This document shows, piece after piece, positions 57,226 to 64,000 of a DNA stretch of 64,000 nt. The notes under the pieces are model-generated. The model was not told the origin of the DNA and made no database searches. It saw only the letters and a program-made list of their open reading frames with translations. The DNA comes from an uncultured Phycisphaerales bacterium (GTDB lineage Bacteria; Planctomycetota; Phycisphaerae; WQYP01): assembly GCA_903845195.1 (NCBI GenBank), contig CAIMWO010000019.1:62001-126000 (forward strand). The letters are read 5' to 3'. How positions within the stretch are numbered: the first letter of the stretch is position 1; each line of letters begins with the position of its first letter. A program made the position numbers and the translations under genes.

Positions 57226-57293
57226 GAAAATATTTCCACCCCCGCGCGCTGGCGGCATCGCCTGATCCTCGCGCAAATGGTTATCATCAAACC

Positions 57294-58097
57294 ATGTCCA
57301 CCATCAATCACGATCTGCCCTGCCTCACCTGCGGCTACAACCTGCGCACGCTCGATCTCGCCGCCCGCTGCCCCGAATGCGGCCAGCCCGTCCATGCGAC
57401 GCCGCCCAATCCCGTGACCAATGCCTCGGCACGCGGCGCCACAATCGCGGCCGTGGGAATCCTCATGGTCTTTGCATCATGGAGCGCATTATTTGTGGAT
57501 GGGATGTATCAGATAACCAATAGCTTGGGCCACACAGGAATTTATTTTGCCATGATGTGGACGATCGCCACGCAGGCCGTCTGGCTGATCGGCATCGTTT
57601 TGCTGACCAAGCCGCGGAGCTATGACCTGCGCCCGGTCCTCTGCTGGTTTACGCGCATCACCGCCGCACTGAGTCTTCTCGGCATCACAATGATCGTTAT
57701 CTGCGGGCTGGCCTGGCATGATTCTAGATGGGCTCGTGAATTCATCGTGCATATGTGGTGCCTGACCCTCGCCACCTGGGCGCTCTCCCTGACCGGCTGG
57801 GGATTATGGACCTGGCGCATCGCGCGTTCGCTGAAAAGAACATGGTTGGCGAGGCAGTCCTTGCTGATTGCTTTTCTGATCCCGCTGGAAGTCGGCGCGC
57901 TGATTGCCGTTTTGGTGCTGTTTTTTATCGTCTATTCCCTTTTCGATCCCCTGCCGCTTTCGGCAAACGTGATGATCATCTCATTCTTCGGCACTGGCCT
58001 GACGCTACCCTGGACCGCAGCAGTATCCTTCCTGCTGGCCCGCGCGATCCGCCGTGAACTGAAATCGCCGCAATCCCCAACCCCCCCAACCCCTTAG
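57294..58097 (+). CDS. Membrane protein with N-terminal CxxCGYNL zinc ribbon
   Basis: 267 residues. The N-terminus HDLPCLTCGYNLRTLDLAAR followed by CPECGQPVH is a two-CxxC zinc ribbon typical of planctomycete membrane proteins. About six hydrophobic segments follow (GATIAAVGILMVFASWSALF, MMWTIATQAVWLIGIVLL, ITAALSLLGITMIVICGLAW, CLTLATWALSLTGWGLW, LLIAFLIPLEVGALIAVLVL, WTAAVSFLLARAI). Function unknown. The ribbon is the same type found at the C-terminus of the protein at 42898. Confidence 0.68.
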   Translation: MSTINHDLPCLTCGYNLRTLDLAARCPECGQPVHATPPNPVTNASARGATIAAVGILMVFASWSALFVDGMYQITNSLGHTGIYFAMMWTIATQAVWLIGIVLLTKPRSYDLRPVLCWFTRITAALSLLGITMIVICGLAWHDSRWAREFIVHMWCLTLATWALSLTGWGLWTWRIARSLKRTWLARQSLLIAFLIPLEVGALIAVLVLFFIVYSLFDPLPLSANVMIISFFGTGLTLPWTAAVSFLLARAIRRELKSPQSPTPPTP

Positions 58098-58121
58098 TTC
58101 TCACCAGAACACCGCCCCCCC

Positions 58122-59534
58122 TCACCCATTCAGCGTCCGCTTATGCACCGCCAGCGCCGCCTCCTTGATCGCCTCCGGCAGCGTCGGATGCGCATGACAC
58201 GTCCGTGCGATATCCTCCGCCGACCCCGCAAACTCCATCACCGCCGCCGCTTCCGAAATCATACTGCTCGCCTGCGGCCCAAGAATATGCACCCCCAGCA
58301 CCCGGTCGCTCTTCGCATCCGCCAGAATCTTGACGAACCCCTCCGCCTCATCCATGCACAGCGCCCGGCCATTGGCCCGGAACTGAAACTTCCCCGTCAC
58401 GTACTCAATCTTTTTCGCCTTCGCCTGTTCTTCCGTCAACCCCACCCACGCCAGCTCCGGATTCGTATACACCACGCCCGGAATCACATTGTAATTCACA
58501 TGCCCCGCGCGCCCCGCGATCAGCTCTGCACACGCCACCCCCTCCTCTTCCGCCTTGTGCGCCAGCATCGGCCCGGCCACGCAATCCCCGATCGCATACA
58601 CCCCCGGAATGCTCGTCTGAAAATGATCGTTGATCGCCACCCGCCCGCGCTCATCCAGTTTGATCCCCACCTCTTTCGCCCCCAGCCCGTCCGTAAACGC
58701 CCGCCGCCCCACCGCCACCAGCACCACCTCCGCCGCCTCCGTCATCTGTTTGCCTTCCCACTCGAACGCAACGACCTTCTTCCCGCCTTCATCCTTCGCC
58801 CCCGTCACCTTCGCCTGCAGAAAAAACGTCATCCCCTGCTTCTTGAGCACCTTCTCCAACCCCCGCGCCGCCTCCTCATCCGCCCCGCCCCCCCCTCCCA
58901 CCACCTGCGGCAACATTTCCAGCACCGTCACCTTGGCCCCCAACCGGCACCACACCGACCCCAGCTCCAGCCCGATCGCCCCCCCACCGATCACCACCAT
59001 CGACTCCGGCACCTTCCCCAGCGCAATGCCATGATCCGAATTGATCACCGTCTTGCCATCATATTTCAAGAACGGCAACTCCATCGGCGCCGACCCCGTC
59101 GCAATGATGATGTGCTTTCCCGTCACCGCCGTCTTCGACCCATCGGCTCCCGTCACCTCCAGCATGTTGGGCCCGGAAAACCGCGCCGCCCCCACAATCT
59201 TCTCAATCTTGTTCTTCTTCAGCAGCCCCGACACCCCCGATGTCAGTTGCTCGACGATCTTCTCTTTCCGCGCCATCATCGCCGCCAGATCCAGCTTCAA
59301 TCCGTCAAACGAAATCCCCATCTGCGCATAACCATGCGACGCATGATAGAACTTCTCCGAAGCATCCAGCAGCGCCTTGGAAGGGATGCACCCCACCCGC
59401 AGGCACGTCCCCCCAAACCGCGATTCTCTATCAATGCACGCCGTTTTCAGCCCCAATTGCGCCGCCCGAATCGCCGCAATGTACCCCCCCGGCCCGGCCC
59501 CGATCACCACCACGTCAAATGCCGTTTCTGCCAC
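58122..59534 (-). CDS. lpdA: Dihydrolipoyl dehydrogenase
   Basis: 470 residues from a GTG at 59534 (VAETAFDVVVIGAG), chosen because AAGGAG lies seven bases upstream; the ATG at 59567 would add a non-conserved piece. FAD-binding GAGPGGYIAAI; redox disulfide GGTCLRVGCIPSK; NAD-binding GGGAIGLELGSVW; GDCVAGPMLAHKAEEEG; catalytic HAHPTLPEAIKEA. It reoxidises dihydrolipoamide in 2-oxo-acid dehydrogenase or glycine-cleavage complexes. A GGGGGA stretch after LPQVV replaces the usual short turn. The partner genes are not adjacent. Confidence 0.96.
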   Translation of the reverse strand: MAETAFDVVVIGAGPGGYIAAIRAAQLGLKTACIDRESRFGGTCLRVGCIPSKALLDASEKFYHASHGYAQMGISFDGLKLDLAAMMARKEKIVEQLTSGVSGLLKKNKIEKIVGAARFSGPNMLEVTGADGSKTAVTGKHIIIATGSAPMELPFLKYDGKTVINSDHGIALGKVPESMVVIGGGAIGLELGSVWCRLGAKVTVLEMLPQVVGGGGGADEEAARGLEKVLKKQGMTFFLQAKVTGAKDEGGKKVVAFEWEGKQMTEAAEVVLVAVGRRAFTDGLGAKEVGIKLDERGRVAINDHFQTSIPGVYAIGDCVAGPMLAHKAEEEGVACAELIAGRAGHVNYNVIPGVVYTNPELAWVGLTEEQAKAKKIEYVTGKFQFRANGRALCMDEAEGFVKILADAKSDRVLGVHILGPQASSMISEAAAVMEFAGSAEDIARTCHAHPTLPEAIKEAALAVHKRTLNG

Positions 59535-59616
59535 TTTTTTCTCCTTGCACGATAGGAAGATCATCATAGCGAAGCGTCAAGCGTCTGACACCTGCCCGCG
59601 AAGGTCAATTACCGGC

Positions 59617-59645
59617 TTAAGTTGCAGCCTCCCCGCGGTCGATAA
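59617..59645 (+). promoter_or_regulatory. Possible flagellar (sigma-28-like) promoter upstream of fliD
   Basis: TTAAGTTG at 59617-59624 and GTCGATAA at 59638-59645 resemble the sigma-28 boxes (TAAAGTTT / GCCGATAA). Spacing is one to two bases longer than usual. It lies about 110 bases before the fliD start and would give a leader of about 100 nt. Confidence 0.4.
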
Positions 59646-59755
59646 CGAAGTAGGTCCGCTTTGCGCCCCGGGTACAGCCCGAGGTGCCAAACCGGCCCCG
59701 GCAGGCCCCCCTCGAACGGATGCAACCGCCTGTCAACACGGAAGTTGAGGATGTC

Positions 59756-62509
59756 ATGACGGTCTCTTCCAGCATCGGCCCGGTTTCGGGCATCGACTAC
59801 GGTAAGCTCATCACCGCCCTCTCCAGCTACCAGCAGCAGCCCATCGATGACATCACCAAACGCCTGACCACCATCAAAACCCAAAGCACCGCCCTGACCG
59901 ACCTCACCACCATGCTCACCAACCTGCGCGTCTCGGCCGCCAATTTCATCTCCCCCGCCATCTTTGCCGCCACCACCGCCAGCAGCAGCAACACCGGCGT
60001 AGCCACCGCCTCGGCCAGCATCGGCGCACCGATCGGCTCCTACAACTTCACCGTCCAGCAACTGGCTTCGGCCAGCCAGTCCGTCTCCCAGGGCTTCGCC
60101 GATGCCTACAACACTCCCTTGGGCCTCACGGGTTCCATCACCCTGCAATCCGGCAAGGGCCGGCTGGACGATCCCAACCAACTCAAAGACCTCAACGGCG
60201 GCAACGGCGTCGCCCGCGGCTCCATCCGCATCACCGACGCCTCCGGCGCTTCCACCCTCATCGACCTCTCCAGCGCCGTCAACATCAACGATGTGCTCAA
60301 CGCCCTCAATTCCAATACCGCCGTCAACGTCACCGCCAAAGTTGATGGCGATCACCTCGTCATCGCCGACAGCTCCGGCGGCGCCGGCACCCTCAAAATC
60401 GCCAACGCCGGCGGCACCACCACCGCCGCCGACCTCGGCCTGACCGCCCCCGCCGCTTCCGGCACCATCACCGGCACCTCCCTCACCAAATTGCAGGGCA
60501 CCACCTCGCTCGATTCACTCAATGACGGCAACGGCGTACGCCTGGCCGGCGTCCTCAATGACTTCTCCATCACCGGCGCCGGCGGCGCCTTTGACGTCTC
60601 CCTCAACGGCGCAAAAACCCTCGCCGACGTCATCACCAAAATCAACGGCGCCACTGGAAACACCGGCGTCACCGCCGCCATCTCCACCGATGGCCACGGC
60701 CTCACGCTTACCGATTCCGGCGGCGGACCCGTCTCCGTCGCCGCCGAGAATAATTCCTTCGCCGCCTATGACCTCGGCCTCACCTCCGGCACCGCCGCCG
60801 CCAACACCCTCACCGGCGGCCGCGTCACCGGCGACCTCAATAGCCCCCTCCTCAACCAGCTCAACGGCGGCAACGAAGGGGCCACCAGCACCCTCCCCAC
60901 CCCGGGCACCATCTCCATCAACGGCACCAGCATCGACCTCTCCGCCGCCCGCACCCTCAATGACGTCATCAAAGGCATCAACGCCTCCGGCACCAGCGTC
61001 ACCGCTCAACTCAACGGCACCGGCAACGGCATCTCCCTCACCAGCACTGCCGCCAGCTTCACCGTCGCCGACGTCTCCGGAAATCTCTCCAGCTTCCTCA
61101 AAATCTCCGGCGCCTCCACCGCCGCCGCCTTAGGATCCCACCTCAACTCCGGCGACCTCCGCCAGCGCTTCATCGCCGAAAACACCCTCCTCTCCACCCT
61201 CAACGGCGGCGCCGGCTTCAAGGCCGGAAAAATCCGCCTCACCGACGGCACCGGCGCCATTCAAACCATCGACCTGTCCACCCCCGACATCACCACCATC
61301 GGCGCCGTCATCAAGAAAATCAATGCCTCCGGCCTCGCCATCACCGCCCGCGTCAACGACACCGGCGACGGCATCCTCCTGAATCAGACCGCCGGCACAC
61401 TCAACGCCAGCGTCGCCGAGACCGACATCGGCCAAACCGCCTCCAGCCTCGGTATCCTCGGCACCTTCGCCGGCAATAAACTCGATGGCTCCTTCCAGAA
61501 AACCGTCACCATCGCCGCCACCGACAAACTTTCCGATGTCGTCAGCAAGATCAATTCCGCCGGCGCCGGCGTCGCCGCCAGCATTATCAACGATGGCTCC
61601 GGCGCCACGCCCTACCGCCTCAACCTCGCCAGCCGCAACTCCGGCTCCGCCGGCCGCCTCTCCATCGACGGCACCGCCGCCGGCATGAACTTCACCACCC
61701 TCGTCCAGGGACAAGACGCCGTCGTCGTCTACGGCGGCAACAGCAACGGCACCGGCGGTCTCGTCTCCACCAGCTCCACCAACGCCATCTCCGGCGTCGT
61801 CCCCAGCCTCACCGTCAACCTCTCCGGCATCGGCCATACCACCGTCAACGTCACCAACGATAGCTCCAAAATCGGCGATACCATCCAGACCTTCGTCGAT
61901 AGCTACAACAAAGTCGTCGACACCATCGCCACCGACACCCAGTTTGATTCCTCCAACCCCGCCAACTCCGGGCCCCTCTTCGGCAACTCCACGGTCCAGC
62001 AGGTTCTGCAGAACCTTGGCGGAATCTTCGGCAAAATCTTCACCGGCGTCGGACAGTTCAAAACCCTCGCCGCCGTCGGACTCACCATCGGCCAGGATGG
62101 CACCCTCTCGTTCAATTCCAACACGCTCGACGCCGCCCTGGCCACCAGCGCCGCCGACGTCAAGTCGCTCTTCACCACCAACAAAGCCGCCGTGACCACC
62201 AACCTGACCTCCAACCCCGTCGTCATCGGATCGCCCGCCGTCAAAGGCGTCGGCGCCACCCTCAGCGACCTGCTCGACAAGTTCACCAACGCCCAGACCG
62301 GCTTGCTCTTTGCCGAAACCGATTCCCTCGCGACACAAACCACCCAGCTCAACAAACGCGTCACTCAACTGCAGGACCTGCTGACCATCAAGAAGAACCA
62401 GCTCATCCTCCAGTTCGCAAGCTTGGAAACAACCATCTCGCAGTTGCAGTCGCAAAGCAGCGCGATCACGAACTTCAAACCGATCACCAGTACCTCATCA
62501 TCCAAGTAG
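59756..62509 (+). CDS. fliD: Flagellar filament cap protein FliD
   Basis: 917 residues from MTVSSSIGPVSGIDYGKLIT, with GAGG upstream. The N-terminal D0/D1 start (GKLITALSSYQQQPIDDITK, RLTTIKTQSTALTDLTTMLT) and C-terminal coiled coil (TDSLATQTTQLNKRVTQLQD, LLTIKKNQLILQFASLETTI, SQLQSQSSAITNF) are typical. The middle is about twice as long as in E. coli FliD (468 residues) and holds several flagellin_IN-like repeats (SGSITLQ..., TLADVITKINGATGNTGVTA, TINDVIKGINASGTSVTAQL-like). FliD caps the growing filament and folds flagellin as it exits. Exported by the flagellar type III system. The large domain would be surface-exposed. Confidence 0.94.
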   Translation: MTVSSSIGPVSGIDYGKLITALSSYQQQPIDDITKRLTTIKTQSTALTDLTTMLTNLRVSAANFISPAIFAATTASSSNTGVATASASIGAPIGSYNFTVQQLASASQSVSQGFADAYNTPLGLTGSITLQSGKGRLDDPNQLKDLNGGNGVARGSIRITDASGASTLIDLSSAVNINDVLNALNSNTAVNVTAKVDGDHLVIADSSGGAGTLKIANAGGTTTAADLGLTAPAASGTITGTSLTKLQGTTSLDSLNDGNGVRLAGVLNDFSITGAGGAFDVSLNGAKTLADVITKINGATGNTGVTAAISTDGHGLTLTDSGGGPVSVAAENNSFAAYDLGLTSGTAAANTLTGGRVTGDLNSPLLNQLNGGNEGATSTLPTPGTISINGTSIDLSAARTLNDVIKGINASGTSVTAQLNGTGNGISLTSTAASFTVADVSGNLSSFLKISGASTAAALGSHLNSGDLRQRFIAENTLLSTLNGGAGFKAGKIRLTDGTGAIQTIDLSTPDITTIGAVIKKINASGLAITARVNDTGDGILLNQTAGTLNASVAETDIGQTASSLGILGTFAGNKLDGSFQKTVTIAATDKLSDVVSKINSAGAGVAASIINDGSGATPYRLNLASRNSGSAGRLSIDGTAAGMNFTTLVQGQDAVVVYGGNSNGTGGLVSTSSTNAISGVVPSLTVNLSGIGHTTVNVTNDSSKIGDTIQTFVDSYNKVVDTIATDTQFDSSNPANSGPLFGNSTVQQVLQNLGGIFGKIFTGVGQFKTLAAVGLTIGQDGTLSFNSNTLDAALATSAADVKSLFTTNKAAVTTNLTSNPVVIGSPAVKGVGATLSDLLDKFTNAQTGLLFAETDSLATQTTQLNKRVTQLQDLLTIKKNQLILQFASLETTISQLQSQSSAITNFKPITSTSSSK

Positions 62510-62813
62510 TCTCCGGTCCGACATCCACGGCTTAGGCTTCAATACCACTGGGACGAACACGCTTCATAATCGGGTTATTTGCGGTTGACCCTCTCCGACG
62601 CGCAGCTATTGCGCGTTTTTAATTGCCCCTTTGCAAGGAAAGATGCAACGAGAGTCAACGACCCATGACATTCTTTCCGATAGGTAAAAGGTTAGAAGTC
62701 ATTCGAAGCGGTTTCATGACTCCAGGATGCCGCGAAAGACAACGGGCTATCAAGTCGAGACCAGTGTTACGAATCAGCTTGTAATTGTTTGTTGCACTTC
62801 AGCGAGATGTACT
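62510..62813. other. Intergenic region between fliD and fliS
   Basis: About 300 bases of AT-richer DNA without a gene. CTTTCCGATAGG (about 62676-62687) recalls a sigma-28 -10 but lacks a partner box. The fliS frame is open from 62727, but its conserved start is the ATG at 62814. Confidence 0.4.
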
Positions 62814-63386
62814 ATGGCCCTGCCCACTCAAGAGTACTTGAAGACCAAAGTCATGACCGCCTCCGCCGAGATGCTCACACTGATGCTCTGGGACGGTGCG
62901 ATCCGCTTCGCCGAACAGGGCAAGGATGCCATCCTCAAGAAAGATATCGAGAGCAGTTACAAAGCCCTCGTTCGGTCGCAAAAGATTGTCATGGAACTCA
63001 ATGCCAGCCTCAAACACGATGTCAACCCGGACCTCTGCGGCAAACTCGCTTCGCTCTACAACTTCATCTACCGCCGCCTCGTCGAAGCCAATCTCGAAAA
63101 AGACCCCAAGTTCGTCGATGACGCACTCGAAATCATGCGCCACCAGCGCGAAACCTGGGTGCTCCTCATGGATAAACTCGCCAAGGAACGCGTCTCGGAA
63201 AACCGCGACACCGTCACGGCCAACGCCGACGCTGTCAGCACCTCCGACCAAATCCCCGCCACCTCCGCCGAGCAGGGCACCGCCCCAGCGCACAAGCCCC
63301 ACGCCCCCGGCCGCCGCGCCTACCCCTTCGCCGCCACCCGCTCCCCCAACGCCCCCACCACCGCTGGCCTGAGCGTCCAAGGATAA
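62814..63386 (+). CDS. fliS: Flagellar export chaperone FliS
   Basis: 190 residues from MALPTQEYLKTKVMTASAEM. The four-helix bundle is clear: LTLMLWDGAIRFAEQGKDAI, YKALVRSQKIVMELNASLKH and LCGKLASLYNFIYRRLVEAN, then HQRETWVLLMDKLAKER. FliS binds the C-terminus of flagellin and stops early polymerisation before export. A Pro/Ala-rich tail of about 65 residues beyond the normal end (AEQGTAPAHKPHAPGRRAYP) is unusual. It follows fliD, the normal order. Confidence 0.92.
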   Translation: MALPTQEYLKTKVMTASAEMLTLMLWDGAIRFAEQGKDAILKKDIESSYKALVRSQKIVMELNASLKHDVNPDLCGKLASLYNFIYRRLVEANLEKDPKFVDDALEIMRHQRETWVLLMDKLAKERVSENRDTVTANADAVSTSDQIPATSAEQGTAPAHKPHAPGRRAYPFAATRSPNAPTTAGLSVQG

Positions 63387-63417
63387 GAGCGGTCCCCAAA
63401 ATCACGCATCCCCCCTC

Positions 63418-63592
63418 CAGAGCCGTGCGGCTCCGCCGCCGGCCCGAAAGCCAACGCTTTTGCGCCCAGAATGTGCCTTACGAAAAAAAACTGAACATCC
63501 CCATCCCCTCTTCGTGCGTCGTCGCCCGCTTCGTGTCGTGGTAACGTCGTCCCCCCAATTCTGAATTCAGAACTCTGAATTCTGAATTCCGT
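63418..63592. repeat. R7, R5 and R1 in series
   Basis: R7 at 63418-63446, R5-type CTTCGTGCGTCGTCGCCCG at 63508-63545, then R1 at 63556-63592. No gene is seen from 63387 to 63598. Confidence 0.85.
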
Positions 63593-63598
63593 CCCCCC

Positions 63599-64000
63599 TC
63601 ACTTCCGCAAATCAATCTCATCCAGCAAACTAAACCCCTTCTCCGCCAGCACCGTCGCCGCCAGGCTCGGATTGTCCACATGAACCACGATCGACGGCCG
63701 AATCCGTTCGCTGGTGATCAACGCATAGCAATAATGAATATCGATCTCCGCCCCCAGCAGCGCCTTGGAAATCCGCTGCAACCCGTCCCCCGACGCCGGC
63801 ATCTCCACCGCCACCAGATCGCAAATGGTAAACCGGTAGTTGGCATCCAGGAGTTCCTTGGCCGCCGTGTCCGTATCGCTGAACACAAACCGCACGATCG
63901 CGCAATCAAATCCCTGGATCACCGCCAGCGCCAGAATCCGCGTCTTCGATGTATCAAAAACCCCCAGCAGATCCGACAACGCCCCTATCCGGTTCTCCGT
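63599..64000 (-). CDS. ACT-domain protein (partial, N-terminus off right edge)
   Basis: The frame is open to the window edge; the visible part is 133 residues. TENRIGALSDLLGVFDTSKT, RILALAVIQGFDCAIVRFVF and SDTDTAAKELLDANYRFTIC form one ACT domain; LQRISKALLGAEIDIHYCYA followed by ITSERIRPSIVVHVDNPSLA and EKGFSLLDEIDLRK form a second. Tandem ACT proteins bind amino acids and regulate metabolism, often next to acetate or serine genes. The true start lies beyond 64000. Confidence 0.8.
   Translation of the reverse strand, partial: TENRIGALSDLLGVFDTSKTRILALAVIQGFDCAIVRFVFSDTDTAAKELLDANYRFTICDLVAVEMPASGDGLQRISKALLGAEIDIHYCYALITSERIRPSIVVHVDNPSLAATVLAEKGFSLLDEIDLRK

Noticed and set aside
61130..62455. 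441-codon Gly/Asp/Glu-rich minus-strand frame
   Set aside because: Antisense of fliD with no recognisable pattern.
1..64000. tRNA or rRNA genes
   Set aside because: No tRNA T-loop/acceptor pattern or rRNA sequence was recognised by eye; a covariance-model scan would settle it.

Overview
The window reads as a chromosomal segment from a planctomycete, most probably a Phycisphaerae-like lineage. The grounds are a HYExAFE-family protein (a name used for a planctomycete family), membrane proteins carrying CxxCGYNL / CPECG zinc ribbons, many small lipoproteins, and flagellar fliD/fliS. This is inference from protein families, not a database result. The + strand is rich in C whichever strand a gene lies on, and most long genes are high in GC.

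Layout. 1-3.8 kb: GNAT and ABC-ATPase genes, an ASCH protein, a sigma-like HTH protein and a divergent XRE-S24 repressor. 4.2-11.2 kb: a pnuC-nadR NAD-salvage pair that appears inserted behind an accessory secA (a second copy of the secA tail lies downstream of nadR), a NYN-domain gene, a possible small RNA, and a PqqD-like/site-2-protease/HlyD fusion. 11.3-19.3 kb: HYExAFE, HEAT-repeat protein, accA, rsgA with repeat DNA inside its coding sequence, and small membrane or glycogen-binding proteins. 19.3-22 kb: tyrA followed by five stop-start-overlapping single-span microproteins sharing a GFP(V/I/L)D tail, then a larger protein that begins with the same kind of segment. 22-30.1 kb: three toxin-antitoxin loci (one an antitoxin alone), a cbiM-cbiN fusion, an endonuclease V-like gene, and a purL whose frame breaks exactly at a heptanucleotide repeat. 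30-39 kb: LRR lipoprotein, DNA methyltransferase, ARPP-1-like lipoprotein, PHP phosphatase, dinD remnant, SGNH hydrolase and a nuclease-helicase. 40.3-42.8 kb: a candidate replication origin (two perfect DnaA boxes around AT-rich DNA) next to dciA and dnaN. 44.2-47.7 kb: four tandem von Willebrand A (vWA) genes holding five vWA domains. 48-59.5 kb: rnc, murI, an alcohol dehydrogenase, a queC-like gene, a transglutaminase-like protein, a broken REP-associated transposase with flanking REPs, and lpdA. 59.7-63.4 kb: fliD and fliS. An ACT-domain gene runs off the right edge.

The overriding theme is interspersed short repeats. Many are tandem heptanucleotides (AATTCAG, CCCTCAC, ACCACGG, CGCGTTT, TCTTGCT, TTTTCCA, ATTGGTC and others). 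Others have 8-10 bp periods, and several sit as inverted pairs able to form hairpins. A separate REP family matches the transposase locus. They fill most intergenic gaps and lie inside tyrA, purL, rsgA, cbiM and the endonuclease V gene, giving extra loops or a frameshift.

The strongest candidates for something undescribed are the coupled microprotein array after tyrA, the repeat-driven remodelling of essential genes (above all purL), the tandem vWA array, and the PqqD-S2P-HlyD protein near an accessory SecA. All functional calls come from reading motifs by eye; no searches were run.
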